From: Rehmannia glutinosa
Lineage: Eukaryota; Streptophyta; Magnoliopsida; Lamiales; Orobanchaceae
Assembly: GCA_016081115.2 (NCBI GenBank)
Contig: CM071930.1
Location: 6,863,419 to 6,927,418, forward strand
DNA length: 64,000 nt
Reading direction: 5' to 3'
Shown: positions 10,513-22,149 of the stretch, piece by piece
Layout of the letters: each line of letters starts with the position of its first letter
Position numbering within the stretch: position 1 is the stretch's first letter
The notes under the pieces: model-generated
Database searches by the model: none
Told to the model about the DNA's origin: nothing
What the model saw: only the letters and a program-made list of their open reading frames with translations
Translations under genes and position numbers: made by a program

Positions 10513-13367
10513 ATGACGCATAGTAGCGAGAAAAAAACCGGACCCGAAACCGGAAAGATTTCGGTCGAAGAAAGAAAACCGAGTTATAACAATAATCTTC
10601 CCAATTTTCTCCAATCCGTTAAGCTCAAATACGTGAAATTAGGCTACCATTATTTAATTTCACATGCAATGTACATATTTCTAGTCCCTTTACTAGGCAT
10701 TTTTTCAGTTCATCTCTCAACATTTACTCCACAAGACCTAATTCAATTATGGCACCAATTGAAATTCAATCTCGTTTCAGTAATTGTCTGTTTTGCCCTC
10801 ACGGTTTTTTTTGGAACGCTCTATTTCATGACCCGGCCTAGGAAAGTCTACTTGTTGGATTTCGCGTGTTACAAGCCTGAACCGGATGTTATGTGTAGTA
10901 AAGAACTGTTCATGGACCGGTCCAGGCGAGCCGAGACGTTTACCCCGGAGAATCTCGAGTTTCAGAAGAGAATCTTGGAGAGATCCGGTTTGGGGCAGAA
11001 AACGTATTTCCCCGAAGCGCTTTTGCGCGTGCCCGCCAATCCCTGCGTGGCTGAGGCGAGGAAAGAAGCGGAGAAGGTCATGTTTGGGGCGATTGATGAT
11101 TTGTTGGATAAAACTGGGATTAAGGCGAAGGATATTGGGATACTTGTGGTGAATTGTAGTTTGTTTAATCCGACGCCGTCTCTTTCTGCTATGATTGTGA
11201 ATCATTACAAGCTTAGGGGTAATGTTTTGAGCTATAATCTTGGTGGGATGGGGTGTAGTGCTGGATTGATTTCTATTGACCTTGCCAAACAGCTCTTGCA
11301 GGTTTCTTTGTTACCTTTTCTTTTAATTCTTTGAATTTTCATTTTTTTCTCTCTTTCTTAGGATTTCTTTTATTTTATCTTATTATTATTAAGGGTAATT
11401 ACAAAAATACCCCTGAGGTTTTTTGTTTTTAATGTCATTGTGAAGAATGGTTGATTAATTAATTAAGGCGAGATCCCCTACCTGTAAAATAAATCAAAAA
11501 CTCACAGCAATACTTCGTCTGGAATCCCTATACGCCCTACATATAGAACAACAAACTAGGGGTGACGGGAATACAAGCTGCACCATGAGTGTGGGCTGAA
11601 TCAAAAAAATCAATCTAGTTTATAGAACACCCTTGATGTTTAGCCTAATTAAAAAAAAACCAATTATCTAGCGGCCGGTGTTATATGTTGAGTAAATACA
11701 ATCTTCAATGTGTTTCACTATAGGTGGTATTTTTAATTTTGAAAGAAAATTGGAGACTTTTGTAATTAGGCTAAATCTTAAGGATATTATTGCAATTATC
11801 CCTTGCTATTATTATTTTATAATATTGTTTCTGTTTTTGAAAGTGTTTACATATTTATGGTATGCAGAGTTTGATGGGAGTCAGAAATTATGCACACTAA
11901 GTTTTAATGTTAGGACATGCATGCTATGCTTTTTTTGACAGTGTCCAGCTAAGGTTCACGGGACCAAATTTTGTGTAGTGGTCTGTTCATGAAACATTAC
12001 TGTTTTTAATGGTTTTTTGAAATCCTCCCTTTTTACTAAAAAAAGAGGTGCACAACAAATTCGGTTTGGTGGTTATCATTTTTTTTCTTTTTTCTTTTTG
12101 GTTCGTTTTTTATTAACAAAATTTTAATAAAAATTTAGGAAAATAAAAAGAATTAAAAGATAAATTATGAAGTTATGAACATACCTTTTATTCTTTTAGT
12201 TTGCCGAGCAAAAATATATAAAAATAGTGTAAAATATAATGTAAGTACAAATAATCTGTAAAAAATACAAAAATAAACTCTGATTGAGTTTTTGATTAAA
12301 TAAAAATTGAAAACGAAATAAAAAACTAATATTTAAAAATATAAAAAATTGGTAACTAACAGAAGTTTTCGATTCGGTTTTGATGCAAACCGGAACTTGG
12401 ATTTTGGTTCGGTTCAATTCGGTTCGAAGTTGATTGATTAATTGAATTGTGTGCATCCCTAACTATAACACGTACCAAGTACAAAGATTTGAAAACTATA
12501 CTTTCTCATCTTTATTTTCCCATACTTGATCAATTGAGTACTTATAAAACCCCTAATTCTCTATTTTCCTTTACAAAATTGAAACAGGTGAACCCCAACT
12601 CCTATGCCCTAGTAGTAAGCATGGAGAACATAACCCTCAATTGGTACTTCGGCAACAACCGATCAATGCTTGTCTCGAATTGCATTTTCCGAATGGGCGG
12701 CGCCGCCATCCTCCTCTCCAACAAGCCGTCCGACAAACGTCGCGCCAAATACCAACTAATCCACACCGTCCGAACCCACAAGGGCGCGGACGACAAAAGC
12801 TACGGATGCGTCTTCCAAGAAGAAGATGAAACGAAACAAATTGGCGTCGCCCTATCGAAAGACCTAATGGCCGTGGCCGGAGAGGCCTTAAAAACAAACA
12901 TCACAACATTAGGTCCATTAGTCCTCCCCATGTCCGAACAATTGTTGTTTTTTGTCACGTTGGTCGCGCGCAAAGTGTTCAAGATGAAAATCAAGGCGTA
13001 CATCCCGGATTTCAAGCTTGCGTTCGAGCATTTTTGCATTCATGCCGGGGGGAGGGCGGTGTTGGATGAATTGGAGAAGAATCTTGAGCTGAGCCAGTGG
13101 CATATGGAACCTTCTAGAATGACACTTTATCGATTTGGTAACACGTCTAGTAGTTCGTTGTGGTATGAATTAGCGTATACGGAGGCTAAGGGGAGGATTA
13201 GGAAAGGAGATCGAACATGGCAGATTGCGTTCGGGTCGGGTTTTAAGTGTAATAGCGCGGTTTGGAGAGCGTTGAGGCGGATTGAACCGGCGAAGGAGAA
13301 GAATCCTTGGATGGATGAGATTGGTGATTTTCGTGTTGAGGTCCCAAGAGTGACAATTATTAATTAG
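10513..13367 (+). CDS. KCS: 3-ketoacyl-CoA synthase (very-long-chain fatty acid elongase), two exons
   Basis: KCS enzymes catalyse the first, chain-length-setting condensation of malonyl-CoA with a long acyl-CoA in the ER elongase, feeding wax, cutin/suberin and sphingolipid synthesis. Exon 1 is 10513-11301, exon 2 is 12588-13367, and they join in phase 0. The product is 522 residues, normal for the family. The first ATG (10513) is chosen; the open frame runs 17 codons further up but only from a TTG. Two hydrophobic segments (about 47-68 and 86-105) match the N-terminal membrane anchors. The FAE1/CUT1-type condensing domain follows, then an ACP-synthase III C-terminal domain. The triad is visible: Cys248 in GGMGCSAG, His415 in CIHAGGR and Asn448 in FGNTSSSS, spaced as in FAE1. 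'SVKLKYVKLGYHYLIS' resembles the KCS4/KCS9/KCS17 group, but subgroup assignment is inference. No frameshift or stop was found. Confidence 0.95.
11302..12587 (+). other. Intron of the KCS gene
   Basis: The donor is 'cag|gtttct' at 11301/11302 and the acceptor is 'gaaacag|gtgaac' at 12587/12588. Splicing is in phase 0 and restores the conserved reading 'AKQLLQ|VNPNSYALVV'. The intron is 1286 bp, AT-rich, and falls between the catalytic Cys and His. No gene is seen inside it. Confidence 0.9.
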
Positions 13368-14768
13368 TCAATTTCTTGAGATTTTTTTTTTTTGGCTTGT
13401 AATAGGGGGATATAGATTTATTGACAACCAATATGAAGAATTTGTTGTGGTTTACTTGAGTGTTAGGGATCAATGATCATGATTTGTTACTTTAGAGATT
13501 TGAGGGTTATGTTATACTTTTGAAATTGAAACTGTGCATTTCAAGAATATATGAAAGATGTTTATTAGAATTTGTTGTGGCTTTTCTTCTTAGAGATCTT
13601 TCTTTTCACCAAAACTATAGGAATATATTGAAAACTCAAACCAAAATTACACTGGCAAAAGCGCACCTTTCCGTACGAGAGAAAAACAATTACTTGTCGA
13701 GGGAGATAAACAAAACTCAATAACCAGCAAAATTAACAACAAAACACAAAACAAACGAAAAAGAAAGCACTCAAACATGAGACTAAACTACCCCTCATTT
13801 TTTATTAGTTGGGTGCTATTTTCACATTTCATATAGTTATTCTGCCTAATGATCAAAGTCAAATCAAATACTGTTATCATACTCAAAAATCAGATTTCAT
13901 AATCTTTTCATCAAAATACATTTTCTGTTTTATTACATAATCAAGAACAGTAGATAGGTTAATTGGGTAAGAATTTTATTTTAGTGATATAAGGTTTGGT
14001 AAGGTATATTTCTTTGGAAACAACGTTGCCAGGGAAGGTTGGGCCTAGCTTGTAGTATTGCTGTAGGTTTGCTGACTGAGCTTTAAATTTAAGAGGGCCC
14101 AGTTTATGTTGTCTAGTATAAATTTATTTAAAAAGTTCGGCTATTTATTGTGTATTAAATATTCCTAATCTTGGTTGTGATTTGTTGTGATTTCATTTCG
14201 TCCATTTTCATTTTCTGGCAGAATAATAGTGATTTTTTAAGGTGAAAGTTGGATGTATAGATTAATTAAAAGTAATGACTGTGTTGATGTGATGGCGAAT
14301 TTTTTAGAGATTTTGATTGCTTGTGAAAATTTTTGTGGAAACAATAGTGTAAAATATAATACAAGAAAATCGAATAAAAATAATAAATTGAACCAAAAAT
14401 AGGAAATAAGGATCTCGATGTTATACCTTTTGTTATCAAGCTTAAGAGAAAATTAATAAAAATAGTGATAAATTAAATAAATTATCGAAATCCTTTATAT
14501 GAATAAGGGGAGAAGAGAGAAATAAATAGTATAATTTGGTATTATGAAGTGTGAAAAAAAAAAACAGAGAAAAATGGGTTAATTTTGGATATAGATGATA
14601 TTTTCTTTGAAATATTTTCATTTTTCTCACAAACAATCACATATTCTAAAACTTTTCACTCAAAAATGATATTTTGGGAAAATTTCTCACCACCAATCAC
14701 AACCTAAGCAGCTCAAAATCCCATCATAGTGAAATATTTGGTGGGGATATATTTGTTAGGATAGCGCA
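13368..14768. other. KCS 3' region and AT-rich spacer
   Basis: The KCS 3' UTR is expected in the first few hundred bases, but no single poly-A signal stands out. The rest has no supported gene. CAACA at 14769-14773 is the left target duplication of the Tekay element. Confidence 0.5.
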
Positions 14769-14773
14769 CAACA

Positions 14774-17700
14774 TGTCACGCCCCAAACGCGACGCGACGG
14801 CGATCAACCACTTAAACAGAAAAAAACTCAACAGTCTAGAAAAATGATACAACAATCCCAAATGAAAAAGCAGTCTAAGCGTGAGAAAACTACAAGTACG
14901 GTACGATTACAAATACATCCCAACAACATCCAAATAACTTACAGTCCAGAACTAGAAAATAAAATACACATCATATCACCAGCTTAAGTATCAAAGGGTC
15001 CTACGCCCATAAGTTACAATCCAGAATGGCAAAGAGAATAAAAAGAGTCCAACGGCAGTAAAATAAAATAAAGAAGTCCAGCAACATTGATAACAATAAA
15101 AAGTAAGTCCAACATGCGGAGCACGGAATTCAGTCCATGGTAGGTTCATCATCTTCAACAAAGTCCTCTTCTAAAGGTTAGAAAACAGAAGGGGATGAGA
15201 AAGAAATCTCAGTGGATGGGGAGATCATGTGCAAGTGTGGCGATATATATAGTTAATGCGATAAAATCAGTTGTATGAAAACGCGTAAGATATGATGCAT
15301 GATTTCACACACAGTCCACAAGCGTCGTGATAAATATATTTAATTAATATACTTATACAGTTTTAAGAATACAGTTCGTGGTCACACAGGCACTATGTAA
15401 TTCAAGCACGATAGGAGGATTGCGTACGGATTTGTAGCGCCAATCCTATGCAAGACAAGTAGCGGTTGCGTACGGATTTGTAATGCCAACCAATGCAATA
15501 CAAGTAGCGGTTGCGTACGGATTTGTAGCGCCAACCAAACGGGTCCGATTAACTCTAGAATCGTATGGATCAGACAGCGATTCCTCCGTTCTTTCTTATA
15601 ACTCCCCGAGCAAGATGGTCCAAGACCTGTCACCTTATCACTCCATAGGCAAAGACAAAATCCACAGTGGAGCTAGCAATGCTCGGATTTGTCGTTATCA
15701 TGATTATACCTCAAGTACTACGACCCGCTTCCCTTGGACAACTCTGTCCCTCAGTTGCGGGATTAGGACGATGGGGCCGGAAGAATGGAATAGCAGCCGA
15801 GCTGCCCGGTTCCATCCCCGACTTATCCATTCCGACTGTGAGTTCGATACACCAAATTGACTCAGACAGGAAAGTAAATACAAGTTCAGGTAGTCAATCA
15901 GACAGTCGAGTATTATTGATTCTGGGAAGCAGTTCAGGAAAATTTTCGAAAATCGCGAGTGGTAATTATGGCGTTGGTGGAGTCATTTGGATGAAGAAGA
16001 TTATCGGGAGAATAAGCAATCTTCGATATCTTGAAAGATTAGGTGGAACATAAGTCCCGTTATAGATTCGAAATCGCAAGACGAGGAAGTCGCCCCGCGA
16101 TCGCGTATTGATCAGTCAAGACGATCCGATAAGTCAAGGTTGTTTTAAGAAAATAAAATCTTTTATATCATTATTAAAAGTCAGAGGGTCCAGGGTTGTT
16201 TCTTTAAAAGAGAAATAATTTGAGTTAGGTCCTTGTAAAAAGAAAATTTACAGTTAGCCCCATTTTGTAAAACCAATACTTTTGGGGTTAAAAATTGAAT
16301 AAGTAAATGTCCCGACCTTGAAAAATTATGAGGTCAGTTCCTAAATTCTCTAAAGTGTTCAGAGATTCAGATTTTTTAAGTTTTGAGGTCGAGTTTTTAT
16401 AAAATTCTCACCTTGGCCCCAAATTTGTTAAAATTATCATTTCGACCCTAAGTTTAAAGTAATTGGAACTCACAAACCGGAAGGGCTTTTAATGTGAATC
16501 CAGTTGTAAAATGTCACTAAGGTCAGTGGGATATTGGGACAAAAGCAGTTTTAAAAGAAAATAAGTATAGGTCCCTTAACTTTTGAAAATCTCATTTTTC
16601 TCCCTTTTTGAAATAATTGCCCTTAAGGCTTTTAGGGGTCCAATTGTTATGAAATTTGAACCTTGGGTCCAAAATATGATTATGTTAAAGTTAAATTAGT
16701 ATTTCCAGGTGCATGGACTGCATAAGTCCTGTAAATTGCATTTTGGTCCTCAATTTTAATCTTTTACTATTTGGTCCCTCAATTTTTATAAAATTACTTT
16801 CCAAACTCTAAACACTTGGATTTTTGGAATACACTTAAAATATGTTATTTCCAGTCCCTTAAGAGATAAAATTTCAAATTTTAAAAATAGGGTCTCGTAC
16901 AGTTTCGAAAATTGCAATATGGCCCTTAAACTTCTAAAATTTTACAATCTAGTCCTTGGTTTTTTAAGGGTTGATTTTATTTATCTAAAAACTCTTAATA
17001 CTTTATTAAAATGTCCAAACATCATTTTTGAACCTGAGTACAGTCCAAAAATTCGAAAATTACATAGGGGTCCCTTAACTTTTATTTTCTTGCATTTAAG
17101 CCCACCAACTTTCCATTTTTATATTTTAAGTCCAAAAATTGAAATTTAATCAATTATGCTCGACCTGTCCAGGTTATAATTCATACAAAACATGGATTTC
17201 AGGATTCATACATATACAAGTCCATTTCACACAAGCATTCACCAAATATCACAATAAAGTGTACTTGTATGCACCTATTTTTCAACAAATAGCATTTTTT
17301 TGAGTCATACTTGAGAAATTTTCAACTTGATATAAGAAATTAACATGTAATACATAACATATATATCTCAAGTGCTCAACATCAAAATACTATATGCATT
17401 TTGAGTAAAAACACCTAGAAGTTGGAAAGATTTTTCCACCCACCTTAAAAATGAACTTGTTGGTGAAAGATGAAATAAATCACTCTTGAAGGAGAAGTGA
17501 CTTAGGTCAGCCCCCTAGGTCAAGGAATACCAGAAAAAAAAATGTAGGAGTTAGGAAATGAGGTTAAAAATTTAAGGAAAGAAGAAGGAGGTGAAAAAAA
17601 TTGGTAAAACTACACTTACCTTGTGTAGTAGATGAAATGAGACTAGTAGAGGTCTCAAAATGGGTCTCCTTGTTCACTCTTAAAACAACTCTTAAGGTCA

Positions 17701-18818
17701 GCCCCTAAAAGTCCAAAAAATGAAAATGGAGTATCAAAATTTTGGAAAGTAGAAGAGAAGAAGAAAATGTACTAAAAATCCCATTTCTTACCTTATATTC
17801 TTCAAGTGGTCTTCTAAGTACACCTCAAACCAAAAATTAAACTTAAATTAGAAGGTGAAAGAGGTGAGCTAGAAGGTATAAGAATAGATTGAAGAAGAAA
17901 ATTTCTTACCTTGTGTAGTATATGGTTCGAATTTTTGGAAGAAATAGGAGGAGAATTCTTGAAATTTTTCTAAGTGTTTGAAGAAAAAGAAGAAGTAAGT
18001 GTAGAGAGAAGTAGTAGGATTTTTAAGAGAAGGGGGAGAAAATACAAGACTTAGAGTAATCTTGTGCTGGTGAAATAAAATGAATTTTTTTTAAAAAAAT
18101 TTGGCCTAATGGCCGATCACTTGAGGGAGGGGGAGAGAGACAAATTTTTTGTCTTGGTTGGTTAGATGATAAGTTAGGGTAATAATTGAGGAAATTAGGG
18201 AATAAAGTAATACCTAGGCTACTATGTTAGGGGCAATTGGCCAAAAGTTATGTTTTAGGGGAAATTTAAATTTTTGTCTTGTTTGACCAATTGGGTGGTT
18301 GAATTTGTAGGATAATTCTAAGATGTAGGTTTGGTACACAAGATGAATACATAAGGTGTATGTGTACAAGAGTTGGGAGATATTTCTACACCAAAATTCC
18401 ATGTTGGACGTCCACTAGGGGTATTTAGGGAATTTTCATATTCTTTTTATCCCAAAATTAATGATAATAGAAGAATAATATCAATCTCCAAAATATTTAA
18501 TGATTTCCTTGATCACTTATAAGTCTCATCAATTTCTTAATTCTATAAGGTATAAGTCTCTAAAATAAATAGTCTCTTAAAATTCTAAGGTGACTAATAG
18601 ATACACAAATAATAATAATGATGATCGATCAAGTGATCGTAAATGAGAAGTAGAAGTAATAAATAATTATGATCACCAGTAATAAATAAAAGAAATTAAA
18701 TGCGAAATATATTTATCATTAATATTTACCTGTCAAAGTGACGCGGCAAAATAGTCAAATAGTTCAAAGACGATACGTGAAACAAGTACACGCTTGAATA
18801 AAAATCGAGGGCTTCACT
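14774..18818 (-). repeat. 3' LTR of the Tekay element
   Basis: On the plus strand it begins 'tgtcacgccccaaacgc' and ends 'cgagggcttcac'. It aligns by eye over its whole length with 32160-36283. Differences are a block present only here (about 14953-15140), a block missing here (corresponding to about 35213-35273), and the absence of the MITE found in the other LTR. Confidence 0.9.
15416..15540. repeat. Short tandem repeat inside the Tekay LTR
   Basis: 'ttgcgtacggatttgta' occurs three times about 50 bp apart, each followed by 'gccaa' and separated by 'caagtagcgg'. The array is also present in the other LTR (about 32614-32740). It was therefore part of the LTR before insertion. Confidence 0.75.
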
Positions 18819-18833
18819 TTCTCCCCTCCTTAA
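18819..18833 (-). other. Polypurine tract of the Tekay element
   Basis: On the minus strand the bases just upstream of the 3' LTR read 'aaggaggggagaaa', the expected plus-strand primer site. Its position immediately next to 'gtgaagccc' fixes the inner edge of the LTR to within two bases. Confidence 0.7.
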
Positions 18834-18857
18834 AAGAATTTGGTCCCCAAATTCTCT

Positions 18858-20602
18858 TCAAAACAGCTCTGGATATTGATTCCTCATGTCTTCTTCCATC
18901 TCCCACGTTTCGTCTTCGTCTCGGTTGTGGTTTTGCCATACCACTTTAACCATCGGAATCTTTCTATTACGCAACTGACGTATCTGCTGGTCAATGATCC
19001 GGATTGGTTTCTCGATGTAGGATACATTTTCCATCAGAGGAGGAGTATCTTGAGTGATGATATGCTCGGGATTTGGTTGATACTTCTTTAACCTCAATAC
19101 GTGGAATACATCGTGCATTCCCGCATGCTGTGCTGGTAACTCGAGTCGGTAGGCTAACTTCCCGATCCTCTGCAAAATCTTGTAAGTTCCATCATATCTC
19201 GGACTCAACTTGCCTCCTTTCTTCGGATTGATCAATCCTTTCCGTGGAGAGAGTCTGAGAAATACTTCATCTCGGCTTCAAATTCCATGTCCTTTCTCCT
19301 CTTGCCCGCGTAACTCTTTTGGCGGCTCGGGTATCTTGGATCCGTTCCTTGATCGCCTTGACCTTCTCCATGGCCTCGAACTAAGTCGACCTTTAGAATC
19401 GAGGCGACTTTCGTTTCTCCTTTGGAGTCCATTGGTCATCAATCTCCCAGTGTAGTGGGGATCTACACTTTCGCCCGTACAAGGCTTCGTAGGGTGCCAT
19501 CCCAATTATGGCCTGATAGCTGTTATTATAGGCGAACTCGGCCTATGGTAAGTGCGAATCCCAACTTCCTTGGAAATCCAACGTGCAGGCTCGCAGCATA
19601 TCTTCCAGGGTTTGAATCGTTCGCTCAGACTGGCCATCCGTTTGTGGATGTGCTGTTGTGTTGAAGCTTAGCGAGGTACCAATTTCCTCATGCAAGAACT
19701 TCCAGAATCTGAAGACAAACCTCGAGTCTCTGTCTGACACAATGTCGACTGGAACTCCATGCAGTCGAATGATCTCTCAGATATAAATTTGTGCGAGTTT
19801 TTGCAACCTGTCGGTTTTCTTCATGGGTAAGAAGTGCGCGGATTTCACGAGTCAGTCTACGACTACCCATAAAGCATCATGGCCTCCTCTAGTCCTTGGT
19901 AGATCCGTCACGAAGTCCATTGTTATGTGTTCCCATTTCCACTCGGGATCTCTCAACGGTTGTAATAAACCAGATGGTCGTTGGTGTTCTGCCTTTACTC
20001 GTTGACAAGTCAAACATCTCGCAACAAACTCCGCTACCTGGTTCTTCATGTTTACCCTCCAGTAATGTCGTTTCAAGTCCTTATACATCTTGTTTCCTCC
20101 AGGGTGTATAGTGTATTTCGAACGGTGTGCTTCTGAGAGAATTCTACTCCTAATTCGCTCGTCACTTGGTACACAAACTTGATTTCGAAATCTGATGATC
20201 CCATCTTCATGTATCGAGAATTCTGACCTCTCTCCTTTAAGTCTCTTCTCTTTCAGTTTTTTGGAGTTGCACATCTGTCCCCTGTGCTGCCTTGATCTCG
20301 TTCAGTAAATAGGGTTTAAACAAAATGTTAGCACAAGAAAATTGAGTATTGGTCCTCGTCGGATTCCAAGTGCTCAACTCTTCTAATGATTTCCACTCTC
20401 GAATCATTAGTCTAGCTAAACTCGCCTTTCTGCTCAAGGCGTCAGCTACTACATTAGCTTTCCCAGGATGGTATTGGATATCAAAGTGGTAGTCCTCTAT
20501 TAACTCCATCCATCTTCGTTTCCTCAAATTGAGATCCTTTTGAGAGAATAGATACTTTAGACTCTTATGATCCGTGTAAACCGTGAATGTTGCTCCGTAG
20601 AG
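18858..20602 (-). pseudogene. Tekay pol, 3' part: RNase H tail, integrase, chromodomain
   Basis: From 20602 downward, the end of RNase H reads 'YHPGKANVVADALSRK' (near 20470-20420). An integrase zinc finger follows (H-H-C-C, with 'CLTCQRVK' near 20010). The catalytic core shows 'MDFVTDLPRTRGGHDA' (near 19900), then 'HPQTDGQSERTIQTLE' carrying the core glutamate (near 19640). The ORF at 18858-19235 holds the integrase C-terminal region and a chromodomain ('VKVVWQNH...TWEMEEDMR', about 18865-18960), which in chromoviruses directs integration to particular chromatin. The integrase core lies in several frames (18858-19235, 19543-19740, 19852-20274, 20237-20527), so it is broken by indels. The upstream half of RNase H lies at 28142 and beyond, displaced by the Copia insertion. 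Confidence 0.9.
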
Positions 20603-21405
20603 ATAGTTGTTTGATAAATGGTTTTATCATGATTTTGATGATTTTGTTTTTATACCAAAACAATGTTTTTAAAGGTTGTCCAAATACTCCTAAATGATTT
20701 AAAATGGTTTTAATATTTTCCGGAGTATTTCTACAAGTTTATTTTCGATATAAATTGGACAACACTTTTGATGATTTTGTGTTAATGTGTTTTTACACCA
20801 AAACAATGGTTCTAAAATATTGTCCTAATACTCCCGATCGGTCTAAAATATTTTTACTATTTTTTGAGTATTTCTTGAAGTTTATTTTCAATATAAAATT
20901 GGACAATACTTTTGTTTTGAGGCCAATCGGTCGCCCTATAGGGCATCCTGCACTGAAAATTGTGAAAAACAGTTGAATAAGCTATTTCTTGAAAAAAGGT
21001 TGGTTGACCGGTCAACAGGGTGGTAGACAGGTGTGGTCGACCGGATCGACCAGGGCATCGACGGTCGCGGTCGGCCGATCGACCGGCGGGTGACCGTGAC
21101 TAAAGCATTTTTCAAAGCAGAACTTTCGGACTCGTTTTTGGTTCGCTCGACCGGCCGGACATAGGGTCGAATTCGGACTCGGACCGTCGACGGCCGCCTG
21201 TAAATGTGTTTTCTCATTTTCCAACGTCTATTTGTGCGACGATGTCGTGCTTGAGTTTGACAAAAAAATGTAACCGTTGTGCAGCGTGAGACATCTTTTC
21301 CTTAATTTGTGGGATTGATTTCTAACGACTCTTTTCTTCAATTGTCTTGCAATTTTTACAGAATTCATGTCCCCAAGAGGAGCCTATCATGTACAAGACA
21401 TCTTC

Positions 21406-21414
21406 TATAAATAG
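21406..21414 (+). promoter_or_regulatory. LTR TATA box (TATAAATAG), Copia copy 1 5' LTR
   Basis: 'tataaatag' sits in a stretch conserved in all three full LTRs (also 27412-27420 and 53213-53221). It should place the RNA start about 30 nt downstream, so the hairpin array lies within the transcript leader. Confidence 0.6.
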
Positions 21415-21648
21415 AGGAAGAATTGAAGCAACACTACAAGAGAGAAAACTACAACACAACAAGATACACTCAAGAATACACTTGTTCTTACATTGTCTTA
21501 TTTCTTGTTGTAATTTGCCTAGCTATTCACTTTCACATTCTTGAGGTCTAGGCTATTCTTGATTACACTTGCACTCAATTGTATTATTCATTATCAAGTT
21601 GTAATCTTGAATTTGTGGTCGTCATTCAAACACAAGATATCCTTGTGA

Positions 21649-21861
21649 GTGTTCTTATGGTAAGAACACACTTGGGTGAACTAGGTGTTAGGTGTAAGGA
21701 GATTGTGGTAATCTTCTTGTTGAGGTGTTGAAGAGTGTGGTGCTCTTCAAGGGTGAAGATTGTGGTAATCTTCACAAGGTGCCGTTTGGAGATTGTGGTA
21801 ATCTTCAAGTGAGATTGTGGTAATCTCAAAGGTGGTGTTGAAGAAGAGTGTGGTGCTCTTC
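21649..21861 (+). repeat. Array of about seven short hairpins with a constant TGTGGT-type loop
   Basis: Successive short inverted repeats share a loop containing TGG. Examples are arms GTGTTCTTA / TAAGAACAC around TGG (21649-21669), GAAGATTGTGGTAATCTTC, GAGATTGTGGTAATCTC and GAAGAGTGTGGTGCTCTTC. Stem bases differ between units, but pairing is kept. The array is present in the other LTRs (27655-27867 and 53459-53675). Confidence 0.75.
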
Positions 21862-22129
21862 AAGGTGTTGGTGTAAGATTTTGTTGTAATAATTTTGGTA
21901 ATTATTAATAAAATCTTTTTCTTTTCGAAATCCATCCCGGATATACTGGGGTGGTAGAGGATTAGGCCCTAGGTGGGTTGAACCTCTTTAAATCGTCGTG
22001 TGTTGTTTACATTCCGCACCTTTGTTATTATCTTTGAGCATTCGATTGGAAAAAGAGGGCGAAATCGAAAAGATGGAGATAATCTATTCACCCCCCCTCT
22101 AGATTATCGTAGCCGCTTGGACTTACAAG

Positions 22130-22142
22130 TGGTATCAGAGCC
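22130..22142 (+). other. Primer binding site (initiator tRNA-Met), Copia copy 1
   Basis: 'tggtatcagagcc' lies two bases after the LTR end and is the standard complement of the plant initiator tRNA-Met 3' end. Confidence 0.9.
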
Positions 22143-22149
22143 AAACTCT

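Larger units (their letters stand above)
20608..22127 (+). repeat. 5' LTR of Copia copy 1
   Basis: 1520 bp, TG...CA. It contains a CpG-rich block (about 20925-21200), a TATA box at 21406-21414 and a hairpin array at 21649-21861. Confidence 0.9.

Noticed and set aside
10777..11205. 142-codon open frame on the minus strand inside KCS exon 1
   Set aside because: It is the antisense shadow of a conserved coding exon; its sequence has no independent domain.
15400..15540. CRISPR-like array in the Tekay LTR
   Set aside because: Three unit repeats within a plant LTR, present in both LTRs with conserved spacers; this is a minisatellite, and CRISPR arrays do not occur in plant nuclear genomes.
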